In this document: piece after piece, positions 55,250-63,731 of the stretch
Position numbering within the stretch: position 1 is the first letter of the stretch
Layout: each line of letters begins with the position of its first letter
Assembly (NCBI RefSeq): GCF_001028665.1
Contig: NZ_CP011504.1
Coordinates: forward strand, 186,001-250,000
Direction of reading: 5' to 3'
Origin: Burkholderia pyrrocinia
Lineage (GTDB): Bacteria; Pseudomonadota; Gammaproteobacteria; Burkholderiales; Burkholderiaceae
DNA: 64,000 nt
Made by a program: the position numbers and the translations under genes
Notes under the pieces: model-generated
What the model was told of the DNA's origin: nothing
Databases searched by the model: none
The model's input: only the letters and a program-made list of their open reading frames with translations

Positions 55250-56414
55250 AACGGCGTCGCGCGCGTACGGGCACCACTCCCGCCACTCCCGTCGCGCGCG
55301 TCCGACCGCCCTCCCCTCACCACCGGGCGGCAACGGCATTGCGCCGTTCGCCGCCGCATCGAATTCATCCTCCGTCGCGCGCGCAGCGCAACGCAACTCA
55401 ACGCGTCAAACCTGATACGGATCGCAGATCATTTGCAATGGTTCGCGTGACCGATGAGCAACGCGACCGGATAGCGTGCGAATTCAGTAGGCGAAGATCG
55501 GGCGTCGCGATACCGGCGCCCGTGTGCACATGCCCTTTCGAATCCGGTCTGCGTGCAGGAAAGTCCCGACCCGGCGCGGATGACCGGGAATCAGCCGGAT
55601 CCGCCTCGCACCGGGCGCGGAGAGATGGCCTGTCGATGCATGCCGGCCGGCTGCGAGAACGACGTTCGACCGGCGATGCCCCGTATCACTGCGATCGCGG
55701 CCAGCCGGCCGCGGCGTTTGGCGATCGATCATTTTTCTACCCCCGCTTTCAGTCTGATGCTTGTTCCGGCAACCGGACGATGCCGGTGCCCCGACGATCA
55801 GGCGACGACGCTCCGTGCTCGCCGGAGCGCGGCTGCTGCGCCGCGCTCCGCCGCCGCATCCCCGCGGACTGCGTCCTGGCCGGTACTGACAGGGTTCGCT
55901 GCAGAACCGGCCGGACCTCGCGTCGTCGACTTTCGTACACCTTCATTCGCAAGGAGCGGGCCAGCTTCGCGCGCGCCCATCCGCACAAGGGGTTGGGCGC
56001 GCGGGATGGCAGCCGGAACGGGTGCCGAATGCCGGAAGTTACGAAACTGAAACATGCGGCGCGCGGCACGCGCCGGCCGCGTGGCGACCAAACCTTGCGG
56101 GATAAGGCTGAACAATGGGGCACGGAATTCTTACCGACCGGCGCCGTTCCGGTCGGCCCGATTCGCTGAGGAAATTCACCCGGTTGCCGACGCGAAATGT
56201 TTCATGCGCTTTACATGCCGTCGGCGGCATCGGGGCCGCTGGTCGTGCGCGGGCCGGGCCGGCGATGGCGGGGGCGGCCGGTCCGGCTGCCGATCGCACG
56301 GCTATACTGCGAAGCCGAAACGCGCCACGCGTTGCGCGCGACCTTCACCGGCGAACGCCGCGCCGCGCGACAACGCTTCACGCGACACCTCACCGCCCGC
56401 ACGACCGCCCGTCG
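55250..56414. other. 1.17-kb region without a credible gene
   Basis: Open frames on both strands give Arg/Pro/Ala/Ser-rich shadow-like translations with no signal peptide, domain or ribosome-binding site I can defend. A GC-rich hairpin (GAGCGCGGC/GCCGCGCTC, near 55830-55855) occurs without a T-run. The region is unusually long for this compact stretch and may hold unrecognised RNA or remnants. Confidence 0.5.
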
Positions 56415-56801
56415 ATGATCCGCACCCTCTATGCCGCCGAGCGCGCCAGACTGATCCGCTTCGGCGTGTCGGGCCTCTGCTCGACCGCGCTGCATGCGCT
56501 GATCGCGGCCGCGACGTTCGCGCTGTTCGATGCGACGCCCGTGATCGCGAACGCGGCCGCGTTCGTCTGCTCGACCGCGTTCTCGTATCTCGCCAATACG
56601 CTGTGGAGTTTTTCGTCGCCCGCGACGTGGGGCAACTTCGCACGCTTTCTCGCGGTCGCAACGGCCGGCCTCGTCGTCACGATGCTGCTCGCGCACGGCA
56701 CCGGGATGCTCGGGCTCGCGCGCGCATGGAGCGTCGTCGCGGTCGTGCTGTGCGTGCCGCCCGTCACGTTCGTGCTGCACCGGCTCTGGACGTATCGCTG
56801 A
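56415..56801 (+). CDS. GtrA-family membrane protein
   Basis: The 128-residue protein has four transmembrane segments typical of GtrA/DPMS domains: FGVSGLCSTALHALIAAATF, PVIANAAAFVCSTAFSYLAN (with TLWSFSS), FLAVATAGLVVTMLLAHGTG and VVAVVLCVPPVTFVLHRLWT. GtrA proteins are thought to flip undecaprenyl-phosphate-linked sugars for surface polysaccharide decoration. No glycosyltransferase is adjacent. It converges on the sigma-54 activator gene. Confidence 0.88.
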   Translation: MIRTLYAAERARLIRFGVSGLCSTALHALIAAATFALFDATPVIANAAAFVCSTAFSYLANTLWSFSSPATWGNFARFLAVATAGLVVTMLLAHGTGMLGLARAWSVVAVVLCVPPVTFVLHRLWTYR

Positions 56802-56840
56802 ACCCTGACACCGAACCGGTTCAAGCGCCTTGCGCGCCGC

Positions 56841-58322
56841 TCAGCCGACGCGCTGGTGCCCCGCGTCGCCGGACGGCGCGCCGTCGTTCCCGCCGTTGTC
56901 GCCGTTCCCGCCGCTGTTGTCGTGATCGTTCAGCCCGTGCTCGATCATCATCCGGTAGAGCGTCACGCGCGAGATGCCGAGTTCGGCGGCGGCCTTGTTG
57001 ATCCGGTGATCGTTGCGCAGCAGCGCATTCTCGATCGCGGTGCGTTCGGCGAGCGCCCTCGCCTGTTCGAGCGTCACGGGTTCGGTTTCGCCCGGCGTCT
57101 CGAGCCCGAGATCGTGCGGTGTCAGCAGCCGGCTCTCGGCCATCACGATCGCGCGCCGCACGCGGTTGATCAGCTCGCGCACATTGCCTGGCCATTCGTA
57201 GCGCCGCATCGCATCGAGCGCGGCCGACGTGAAACCGCTGATCTTGCGGCCGCTGTCGGCCTTGAACTTCTGCAGCACGTAGTGCGCGAGGATGTCGATG
57301 TCCTTGCCGCGCGCGCGCAGCGGCGGCTCGTGGATGCGCAGCACGCACAGGCGGTGATAGAGATCCGCGCGGAAACGCCCGGCCTCGACCGCGCCGTCGA
57401 GATCCACGTGCGTCGCCGAGATGATCCGCACGTCGACCGCGATCGATTCCTGTCCGCCGAGCCGCTCGATCTTCCCTTCCTGCAGGAAACGCAGCAGGCT
57501 CGCCTGGCTTTCGACCGGCATGTCGCCGATCTCGTCGAGAAACAGCGTGCCGCCGTTCGCCGATTCGATCCGGCCCGCGCGCCGCTGGTTCGCGCCGGTG
57601 AACGCGCCGCGCTCATAGCCGAACAGTTCCGACTGCAGCAGGTGATGCGGAATCGCACCGCAGTTGATCGCGACGAACGGCCCCTTGCCGCGGACGGAAC
57701 GCTCGTGAATCGCGAGCGCCGTCAGTTCCTTGCCGGTGCCCGACTCGCCGGAGATGAACACGCTGGCATCGGTCTTCGCGACCTTGCGGATCGTGCTGAA
57801 CAACTGCTGCATCGCCTCGCAGTTGCCGATCATCCCGTGTTCGCCGATCGACGCCGCATAGGCTGCGCCGTCGACGCGGTCGAGCGCGGCCATCCCGCGC
57901 GCATGGCCGAGCACATGCGAAATCCATTCGTAGGGCAGCGGCAGCGTCACGTAATCGAAACAGTAGCTGCGGATCAGTTCGCGCACGGCTGGACCGATCG
58001 TGATGCCGGCCTGCGCAATCGAAATCCAGCCGATCGCCGGCTGGCTCAGGCACGCCTTCAGTGCCGGATAGTCGCGTGACGTGAACCCCGTGAAATCGAC
58101 CAGCCCGGCGGCGACGTTTACGCCGGACGTCATGTTCTGCGCGGCGCCGGCTGTTTTCGCGACCGCGATCTCCCAGCCGAGCCCGCGCAGTTGCGCAAGC
58201 AACGGCTCGTCGGGCGCACGCATGATCACGAACAGCTTGCGGCCGGCCTCGGGAGCGGTGACGGATACTTGCGTCATCTCGGGCGCCGCATGCCCGTCTG
58301 CGTCGGGTGACCTTGCAACCAT
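56841..58322 (-). CDS. Sigma-54-dependent activator with VpsR-like N-terminus
   Basis: The 493-residue enhancer-binding protein has an unusual receiver-like N-terminal domain (about 25-150; LFVIMRAPDEPLLAQLRGLG, FDYVTLPLPYEWISHVLGHA) resembling VpsR. The AAA+ domain has Walker A FISGESGTGKELTALAIH, the sigma-54-contacting GAFTGA in YERGAFTGANQRR and LFLDEIGDMP. The Fis-type helix-turn-helix is INKAAAELGISRVTLYRMMI. The tail is Gly/Asn/Asp-rich. VpsR-like proteins control exopolysaccharide and bind cyclic di-GMP; that function here is inference. ATG 58322 follows GGGGAAC. Confidence 0.88.
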   Translation of the reverse strand: MVARSPDADGHAAPEMTQVSVTAPEAGRKLFVIMRAPDEPLLAQLRGLGWEIAVAKTAGAAQNMTSGVNVAAGLVDFTGFTSRDYPALKACLSQPAIGWISIAQAGITIGPAVRELIRSYCFDYVTLPLPYEWISHVLGHARGMAALDRVDGAAYAASIGEHGMIGNCEAMQQLFSTIRKVAKTDASVFISGESGTGKELTALAIHERSVRGKGPFVAINCGAIPHHLLQSELFGYERGAFTGANQRRAGRIESANGGTLFLDEIGDMPVESQASLLRFLQEGKIERLGGQESIAVDVRIISATHVDLDGAVEAGRFRADLYHRLCVLRIHEPPLRARGKDIDILAHYVLQKFKADSGRKISGFTSAALDAMRRYEWPGNVRELINRVRRAIVMAESRLLTPHDLGLETPGETEPVTLEQARALAERTAIENALLRNDHRINKAAAELGISRVTLYRMMIEHGLNDHDNSGGNGDNGGNDGAPSGDAGHQRVG

Positions 58323-58783
58323 CGTTGTTCCCCGCTTGGCGTTGGTATCGCGCGCCGGCTCGACGACTCGCCGCCGCGAACGACGGACCATGATTGAACC
58401 GACATATTGGCCGCATTTCGGTACGAATAAAATCCCCCCGTGCATGAATCGTGCGTGAGGTGGACATTGTCATGAACGGTATATCGATGCGGCCGGCCTG
58501 CGGCTAGATGGGTGTTATCCCTGTAGCGTGCACGGCGCGAACCCGGAACGGGCCGGCGCGCTGCGCGCAAAGCCGCGCCGGTGCTGGCGCGCGGCGTTCG
58601 CGTGCGATGCGGTGCACGCGGAATCGGCTACCTGGGACAGGCACGCGAGGGCGGTCGACCGGACCGCCGGACGCCCGCGCAACCGGCTCCGATCGACTTC
58701 CGTCAATCGTCAGAGGAAGCCGGCTGATGCAGGAACGCAACATGCGCGGCCCGACGCCGCCCATGGCGGAGCGGCGGATTGTG
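58323..58783. other. Intergenic region without a credible gene
   Basis: About 460 bases between the activator start and the hydrolase stop. Short frames have shadow-like composition. The promoter of the activator should lie near 58330-58450. No sigma-54 (TGGCAC-N5-TTGC) site is evident. Confidence 0.4.
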
Positions 58784-59707
58784 TCAGCGACCTGACGCGA
58801 CCGGCGCCAGCGCGTTCGCGCGGCCACGGCCGGCCAGGGTGCCGCCGTGGTCGCCGTAGGTGTCGACGAGCGCGTCGACCCGCGCGAGATGGTGATGGTT
58901 GTCGTGATCCCACGGATGGAAGCCCGGCCGGAAAAAGCTCAGCCATTCGCCCGCGATGCGCGGGAACAGCCCGCGGCGCGGCCCGTACAGGAACGCGATC
59001 ATCCGCAGCATCCCGCGCACGTGATGTCCGGCGCCGCGATCGCGCCACAGCAGCGTCGCGTGCATCAGGAACACGGTCGGCCAGAACGTCAGCGTCGTCA
59101 GCAGATACACGCCGATGCGGATCAGGTAACGGCGCAGCCCCGGCTTCATCGCGGCATTCCACACGTCGAACGACACGGCCTTGTGCTCGGTTTCCTCCAG
59201 CGCATGCCATATCCACATCTGCCGGTAGCCTTCGACCGAACCTTCGAGGCGCGTCGGGTCGCGCAGCAGCCAGTCGGCGAGCATCGCCGTATAGTGTTCC
59301 GCCGCGACCGTATGCGCGAGCTGCACCGAATGCGGCAGCTTGCGCTTCATGTAGCCGAGCACCGCCCACACGCGCTTGTCGAGCTTGCGTGCGGGCAAAC
59401 GGTTCGCCTGCATCAGCTCGTTGTATTCGATGTGCTCGCGCGTATGCATCGCCTCCTGGCCGATGAAGCCGAGCACCTGCTGCTTCAGCACGGGATCGTC
59501 GATCCGGTCGCGGTAATTGCGCACCGAATCCATGAAGAAGCGCTCGCCGGCCGGAAACAGCAGCGACAGCGCGTTGAAGAAATGGGTCACGTGCGACCCG
59601 AGGCCATGCCAGTCCTTCGCGCGTTCGACCGGCAGGTCGAAGCGCAGGTCGCGGCGCACCGGCATGATCCCGGCTGCGGTGGCGGAAACGGCTGACTTCA
59701 TGTTCAT
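58784..59707 (-). CDS. Metal-dependent hydrolase (PF10118-like)
   Basis: The 307-residue protein fits the predicted metal-dependent hydrolase family found near lipid and stress genes. Conserved metal-ligand blocks are HFFNALSLLFPAGERFFMDS, FIGQEAMHTREHIEYNELM, VAAEHYTAMLADW and IWHALEETEHKAVSFDVWNA. A hydrophobic segment (YLIRIGVYLLTTLTFWPTVF) suggests membrane association. The Glu/His pattern resembles ferritin-like di-iron proteins. AGGAGAA precedes ATG 59707. A palindrome at 59795-59808 upstream may be a TetR-type operator. Confidence 0.85.
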   Translation of the reverse strand: MNMKSAVSATAAGIMPVRRDLRFDLPVERAKDWHGLGSHVTHFFNALSLLFPAGERFFMDSVRNYRDRIDDPVLKQQVLGFIGQEAMHTREHIEYNELMQANRLPARKLDKRVWAVLGYMKRKLPHSVQLAHTVAAEHYTAMLADWLLRDPTRLEGSVEGYRQMWIWHALEETEHKAVSFDVWNAAMKPGLRRYLIRIGVYLLTTLTFWPTVFLMHATLLWRDRGAGHHVRGMLRMIAFLYGPRRGLFPRIAGEWLSFFRPGFHPWDHDNHHHLARVDALVDTYGDHGGTLAGRGRANALAPVASGR

Positions 59708-59794
59708 CGTTCTCCTGTTCCGGAGCGGCCCGGCGCGTCGTCCGACGCGGCCGGCGCAGGCCCGGGCGGCACATCGCGCACCGCCAAAATCTTG

Positions 59795-59808
59795 ACATCG
59801 ACAGATGT
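59795..59808 (-). promoter_or_regulatory. Candidate operator upstream of the metal-dependent hydrolase gene
   Basis: ACATC-GACA-GATGT is a perfect 5-bp inverted repeat, extended on the minus strand as TTTACATCTGTCGATGTCAA. The size and symmetry suit a TetR-family repressor. It lies 88 bases before the gene start. No regulator gene is adjacent. Confidence 0.5.
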
Positions 59809-60281
59809 AAAGATAGGCCGCCCGCGCCGGCGCGTGCAAGCCGCGCGGTAGATGCGCGCTTCCAAACAGGGCACGGTCAAAAAGGCGGAAAAAACGGCGT
59901 TCGAACCGCGCCCGGACGGGCTTCGATTCGAACGCACTCGTCGGCCTGCGAGCGAGGCGAGGCAGTCGGCGCTGCATCCCGACATCGGCGCGAAAGCCCC
60001 GTGCGACGGGCGTTCCGAGGAATCCATCGGCGGTGCGCGGGATGCGGAATACTGCCCGGGTAGCACCGATTCATACGCGCGGCGCACTCGCGCGGTGCAA
60101 CCTCGGTCGCGCGGCCCGTGAAAAATTCAAACGCGCGTTCCATTCATGTTTTCGGCGGTCGTCGGCGCGGCGTCCCGCAGCCGTCCGCGACACGCGTGCC
60201 GGCGGGTGAAAGCCACGTGCGGCGACCCGCTGCGCGCTCGCCTACAATAGCGGTTTTACGCAACCTCTTTCAGGAGAAGTC
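59809..60281. other. Intergenic region without a credible gene
   Basis: About 470 bases between the operator and the FKBP gene. Frames on both strands have no domain or ribosome-binding site. The FKBP promoter is expected near its end (TACAATAGC at 60242-60250 is a possible -10). Confidence 0.4.
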
Positions 60282-60623
60282 ATGTCTGTCATCACGACCG
60301 AATCGGGCCTCAAATACGAAGACCTGACCGAAGGCACCGGCGCGGAAGCGCAAGCCGGCAAGACCGTCAGCGTCCACTACACGGGCTGGCTGACCGACGG
60401 TCAGAAATTCGATTCGAGCAAGGACCGCAACGACCCGTTCGCGTTCGTGCTCGGCGGCGGCATGGTCATCAAGGGCTGGGACGAAGGCGTGCAGGGCATG
60501 AAGGTCGGCGGCGTGCGTCGCCTGACGATCCCGCCGCAACTCGGCTACGGCCCGCGCGGCGCAGGCGGCGTGATTCCGCCGAACGCGACGCTCGTGTTCG
60601 AAGTCGAACTGCTCGACGTCTGA
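60282..60623 (+). CDS. FKBP-type peptidyl-prolyl cis-trans isomerase
   Basis: The 113-residue protein is a single FKBP domain covering the whole chain. It shows VSVHYTGWLTDGQKFDSSKD, FAFVLGGGMVIKGWDEGVQG, MKVGGVRRLTIPPQLGYGPR and IPPNATLVFEVELLDV. Active-site aromatics (Tyr, Phe, Trp of IKGW) are intact. There is no signal peptide, so it acts in the cytoplasm on prolyl bonds. CAGGAGAAG precedes the ATG. The AraC gene follows after 25 bases. Confidence 0.97.
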   Translation: MSVITTESGLKYEDLTEGTGAEAQAGKTVSVHYTGWLTDGQKFDSSKDRNDPFAFVLGGGMVIKGWDEGVQGMKVGGVRRLTIPPQLGYGPRGAGGVIPPNATLVFEVELLDV

Positions 60624-60648
60624 CGACGCAACCGGCCGTTTCCTTCCG

Positions 60649-61422
60649 ATGGAACGCATCGCCTCCCCCGCCATTGCGCTGCGCCGCTACGACACGTGCG
60701 AAGCGTCGGACGTGCACGACTTCCACCAGGTCGTGCTCGGCGTCGATGGCGCGATGGTGATGGCGGTGGACGGGATCGGCCGGCGCATCGACCGGCACGC
60801 GGCTTGGCTGATTCCCGCCGGCGCGCGCCACGACTATGCGGGCCTCGGCGACAATCGCCAGCTCGTGATCGACCTGCCCGCGGCATCGCTCGCGGTGCCG
60901 CAGCGGCTGTTCGACCGTGCGCGCGCCGTGTCGATCGATCCGGCCCTGACGTCGCTCGTCGCGCAGGTCGCGGCGGCCGCCGTGCAGCTCGATGCACCGG
61001 CCGGCGACGCGCGGCAGGCCGCCGCGCACCGTTTCCAGTGGCAGGCCGCCGCGCGCCTGTGCGGCGCGCTGCTCGACGATGCCGGCATCGACGCGCCCGC
61101 GTCGGGCCTCGATTTCGCGCGCATCGACCGCTGGCTGCGCGCACGGCTCGCCGAGCCGCTGCGCATCGCCGATCTCGCCGCGCACTGCGGCTACGGGATG
61201 CGCCGGTTTCATCAACTGTTCGTCGATGCATTCGGCGAAACGCCACATCGCTACCTGCAGCGGCTGCGGCTCGATGCGGCGATCGTGCTGCTCGCCGACG
61301 GCCGGTATCCGCTCGTCGATATCGCAGGCATGGTCGGCTTCGCGGACCAAAGCACGTTCACGCATGCGTTCACGAAGCGTTTCGGCGTTGCGCCGGGACG
61401 CTGGCGCGGCGAGCGGCATTGA
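60649..61422 (+). CDS. AraC-family transcriptional regulator
   Basis: The 257-residue regulator has an N-terminal cupin-like sensing domain (about 1-110; HDFHQVVLGVDGAMVMAVDG, HAAWLIPAGARHDYAG). The AraC DNA-binding domain follows (about 160-257), with two helix-turn-helix units, LRIADLAAHCGYGMRRFHQL and YPLVDIAGMVGFADQSTFTH. It lies between FKBP and a DHA2-type exporter on the same strand; the exporter is a plausible target. Confidence 0.9.
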   Translation: MERIASPAIALRRYDTCEASDVHDFHQVVLGVDGAMVMAVDGIGRRIDRHAAWLIPAGARHDYAGLGDNRQLVIDLPAASLAVPQRLFDRARAVSIDPALTSLVAQVAAAAVQLDAPAGDARQAAAHRFQWQAAARLCGALLDDAGIDAPASGLDFARIDRWLRARLAEPLRIADLAAHCGYGMRRFHQLFVDAFGETPHRYLQRLRLDAAIVLLADGRYPLVDIAGMVGFADQSTFTHAFTKRFGVAPGRWRGERH

Positions 61423-61515
61423 GCGAATCCGTCTCCCTGGACACGCGTCAATCCACGTAGCGGCATGGTTCGGCAAACCACATTCGCGCCGGTTCGGCCG
61501 CAACCTTCATCGCCC

Positions 61516-61565
61516 CCGCTTCGTTCCCGCTTCGTTCCCGCTTCGTTCCCGCTTCTTTCCCGCTC
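61516..61565 (+). repeat. 11-bp tandem repeat, about 4.5 copies
   Basis: Three exact copies of CGCTTCGTTCC are followed by one variant (CGCTTCTTTCC) and a partial copy. It lies between the AraC and DHA2-exporter genes, about 85-135 bases before the exporter start. Slippage could change its length and so the promoter spacing. Confidence 0.85.
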
Positions 61566-61650
61566 GCAGCCCGGCTGCAGCGCGTCGCGCGTATCGACGC
61601 TTCACGTACCGCTGAAACATCGCCGGCCCGTCGCGTCCTACGATGGGCGC

Positions 61651-63090
61651 ATGGATACGACCGTTCCCTCCCCCGCCTTCCCGCCCGCGCTGGCACGCGT
61701 CGTCGCGACCGTCAGCACCGGTTTCGTCGTCACGCAGCTCGACGTGACGATCGTCAACATCGCGCTCGCCCATCTCGCCGGCGACCTGCACTTGCCGGTC
61801 GCCGGCCTGCAGTGGGTCGTCGATGCGTACACGCTCGCGTTCGCGGTACTGATGCTGTCGGGAGGCGCGCTCGGCGACTGCTTCGGCGCGCGCCGCCTGT
61901 ATGTCGCGGGCCTCGTGCTGTTCGCGCTTGCGTCGCTCGCGTGCGGCGCCGCGAGCGCGCCCGCGATGCTGATCGCGGCCCGCGCGCTGCAGGGTGTCGG
62001 CGCCGCGGCGATGCTGCCCAATTCGCTCGCGCTGCTCAACGACGCGTGCCGGCACGACCCGCACCTGCGTGCGCGGGCCGTCGGCTGGTGGACGGCCGCC
62101 GGCTCGATCTCGATCGCGGCCGGCCCGGTCGTCGGCGGCCTGCTGATCGCGGCGTGGGGCTGGCGCGGCATCTTCCTCGTGAACCTGCCGCTGTGCGCGG
62201 CGGGGCTCGCGGCCGCGTTCGCGTGGGTACCCGCACGCCGTGAGGTAGCCGCGCGCACCCGCTCCATCCGCGCGCTCGACCTGCGCGGCCAGCTCATCGC
62301 GATCGCGATGCTGACCGCGCTGACCGGCGCCGTGATCGAATGGCGGCCACTCGGCTTCGCGCACCCGGTCGTCGCCGGCGGCTTCGCGCTGGCGGCGCTC
62401 GCCGCGCTCGCGTTCGTCGCGGTCGAGTCGCGCACGGCCACGCCGATGCTGCCGCTGTCGCTGTTTCGCCATCGCACGTTCAGCGCGGCCGTGCTGTTCG
62501 GGATCTGCGTGAACCTCACGTACTACGGCACCGTGTTCGTGCTCGCGCTGTACCTGCAGCGCGCGCGCGGCGAATCGGCGTTGCAGGCGGGCCTCGCGTT
62601 CCTGCCGCTGACGGGCGGCTTCCTGCTGTCGAATCTCGCGAGCGGCCGGGTCGTCGCGCGTCACGGCCCGCGCGTGCCGATGATCGCGGGCGCGCTCGTC
62701 GCCGCGCTCGGCTACGGGTCGCTGCATTTCGTCGATGCGTCGACGCCGCTGGCCGTGCTGCTGGTGCCGTTCCTGCTGATTCCGTTGGGAATGGGTTTCG
62801 CGGTACCGGCGATGACGACGGCCGTGCTCGCGTCGGTCGCGCCCGAGCGGGCCGGGATCGCGTCGGCCGTGCTGAATACCGCGCGGCAGGCCGGCGGCGC
62901 GATGGGCGTCGCCGCGTTCGGCGCGCTCGCGGGCGGCGGCGGTGCGTGGCAGGTCGTCGACGGGTTGCGGATCGAAACGGCCGTGTCGGTCGCGCTGCTG
63001 GTCATCGCCGCGCTGCTCGCAACGCTGGTCCGGCCCGATGCGCATCGCGGCGCATCGCCCGCGGGTCGGGCGGTGCCGGCCGTCGACTGA
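61651..63090 (+). CDS. DHA2-family MFS drug exporter (EmrB/QacA-like)
   Basis: The 479-residue inner-membrane antiporter has about 14 transmembrane segments. Motifs are QLDVTIVNIALAHLAGDLHL (first helix, DHA2 motif), LSGGALGDCFGARRLYVAGL (motif A) and AAGSISIAAGPVVGGLLIAA (motif C). It would export small lipophilic compounds using proton motive force. No EmrA adaptor is adjacent. The ATG at 61651 has a weak ribosome-binding site; upstream frame extension looks non-coding. An 11-bp tandem repeat lies in its leader region. Confidence 0.9.
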   Translation: MDTTVPSPAFPPALARVVATVSTGFVVTQLDVTIVNIALAHLAGDLHLPVAGLQWVVDAYTLAFAVLMLSGGALGDCFGARRLYVAGLVLFALASLACGAASAPAMLIAARALQGVGAAAMLPNSLALLNDACRHDPHLRARAVGWWTAAGSISIAAGPVVGGLLIAAWGWRGIFLVNLPLCAAGLAAAFAWVPARREVAARTRSIRALDLRGQLIAIAMLTALTGAVIEWRPLGFAHPVVAGGFALAALAALAFVAVESRTATPMLPLSLFRHRTFSAAVLFGICVNLTYYGTVFVLALYLQRARGESALQAGLAFLPLTGGFLLSNLASGRVVARHGPRVPMIAGALVAALGYGSLHFVDASTPLAVLLVPFLLIPLGMGFAVPAMTTAVLASVAPERAGIASAVLNTARQAGGAMGVAAFGALAGGGGAWQVVDGLRIETAVSVALLVIAALLATLVRPDAHRGASPAGRAVPAVD

Positions 63091-63107
63091 CCGGGTGCGC
63101 ATGATGC

Positions 63108-63578
63108 TCACCGCCGCGTCGCGCCCGCTTCGTCGCCAACTTTCCTCACGACCGTGTCGGCCGCCTTCACGGGCCGGCCATCGTCGTGCCGCAGCGCGAG
63201 CTTGCGGATCGCGCGCCCCGTGTCGCGGTCGACCAGCACCGAATGCGGCTCGCCGCGCGCGAACAGGTTCGCCTCCCCCCACTGCCGCAGCATCACGATG
63301 ACCGGAAACAGCCCCTCGCCCTTCTTGGTCAGCGCGTACTCCTGATACGCGGTGCCGTCCGACGCCGGCACGACGTCGAACACGCCGGCGTCCACCAGCA
63401 TCCTGAGCCGGTCGGACAGGATGTTGCTCGCGACGCCGAGGCTCGCGCGGAAATCGCCGAAGCGGCGCACGCCGTCGAACGCATCGCGCACGATCAGCAA
63501 CGCCCAGCGATCGCCGACGATATCGGTTGCCCGCGCCACCGGGCACGGCGAATCCGCAAGACTCTTCTGCCTGGCCAT
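63108..63578 (-). CDS. HxlR-family transcriptional regulator
   Basis: The 156-residue winged-helix protein has the HxlR signature DSPCPVARATDIVGDRWALL, RDAFDGVRRFGDFRASLGVA, SNILSDRLRMLVDAGVFDV and YALTKKGEGLFPVIVMLRQW. Cys12 in SPCP is the position used for redox or quinone sensing in some relatives. AGAGGA precedes ATG 63578. It is divergent from an MFS transporter, and a long inverted repeat lies between them (63660-63711). Confidence 0.92.
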   Translation of the reverse strand: MARQKSLADSPCPVARATDIVGDRWALLIVRDAFDGVRRFGDFRASLGVASNILSDRLRMLVDAGVFDVVPASDGTAYQEYALTKKGEGLFPVIVMLRQWGEANLFARGEPHSVLVDRDTGRAIRKLALRHDDGRPVKAADTVVRKVGDEAGATRR

Positions 63579-63659
63579 GTTCCTCTCCGCAGTCCTGCCG
63601 GCCGCCCTCGCGGCAGCACCGGCCATTCGTGCGCGGGCCCATCGCCCGCCGCACAACAG

Positions 63660-63711
63660 GTTGCATTTTAAAACTACTTTTCCTACACTCACACTGGTTT
63701 CAAATTGCAAC
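63660..63711. promoter_or_regulatory. Inverted repeat in the HxlR-MFS divergent promoter
   Basis: GTTGCATTTTAAAAC (63660-63674) and GTTTCAAATTGCAAC (63697-63711) are inverted copies matching at 12 of 15 positions, 22 bases apart. They occupy the AT-rich core of the divergent promoter and are the best candidate for HxlR binding. Confidence 0.65.
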
Positions 63712-63731
63712 TACATTGCGCGAGGAAACCC

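Noticed and set aside
55441..55740. Frame starting MVRVTDEQRDRIACEF as a possible transposase remnant
   Set aside because: The resemblance is a few residues only, and the continuation is low-complexity and unrelated.
61516..61565. Tandem repeat considered as a CRISPR array
   Set aside because: The copies are contiguous 11-mers without spacers, and no cas genes are present.
61507..63666. 719-codon minus-strand open frame opposite the DHA2 exporter
   Set aside because: Arg/Glu/Gln-rich antisense frame; its C-terminal end simply translates the 11-bp tandem repeat.
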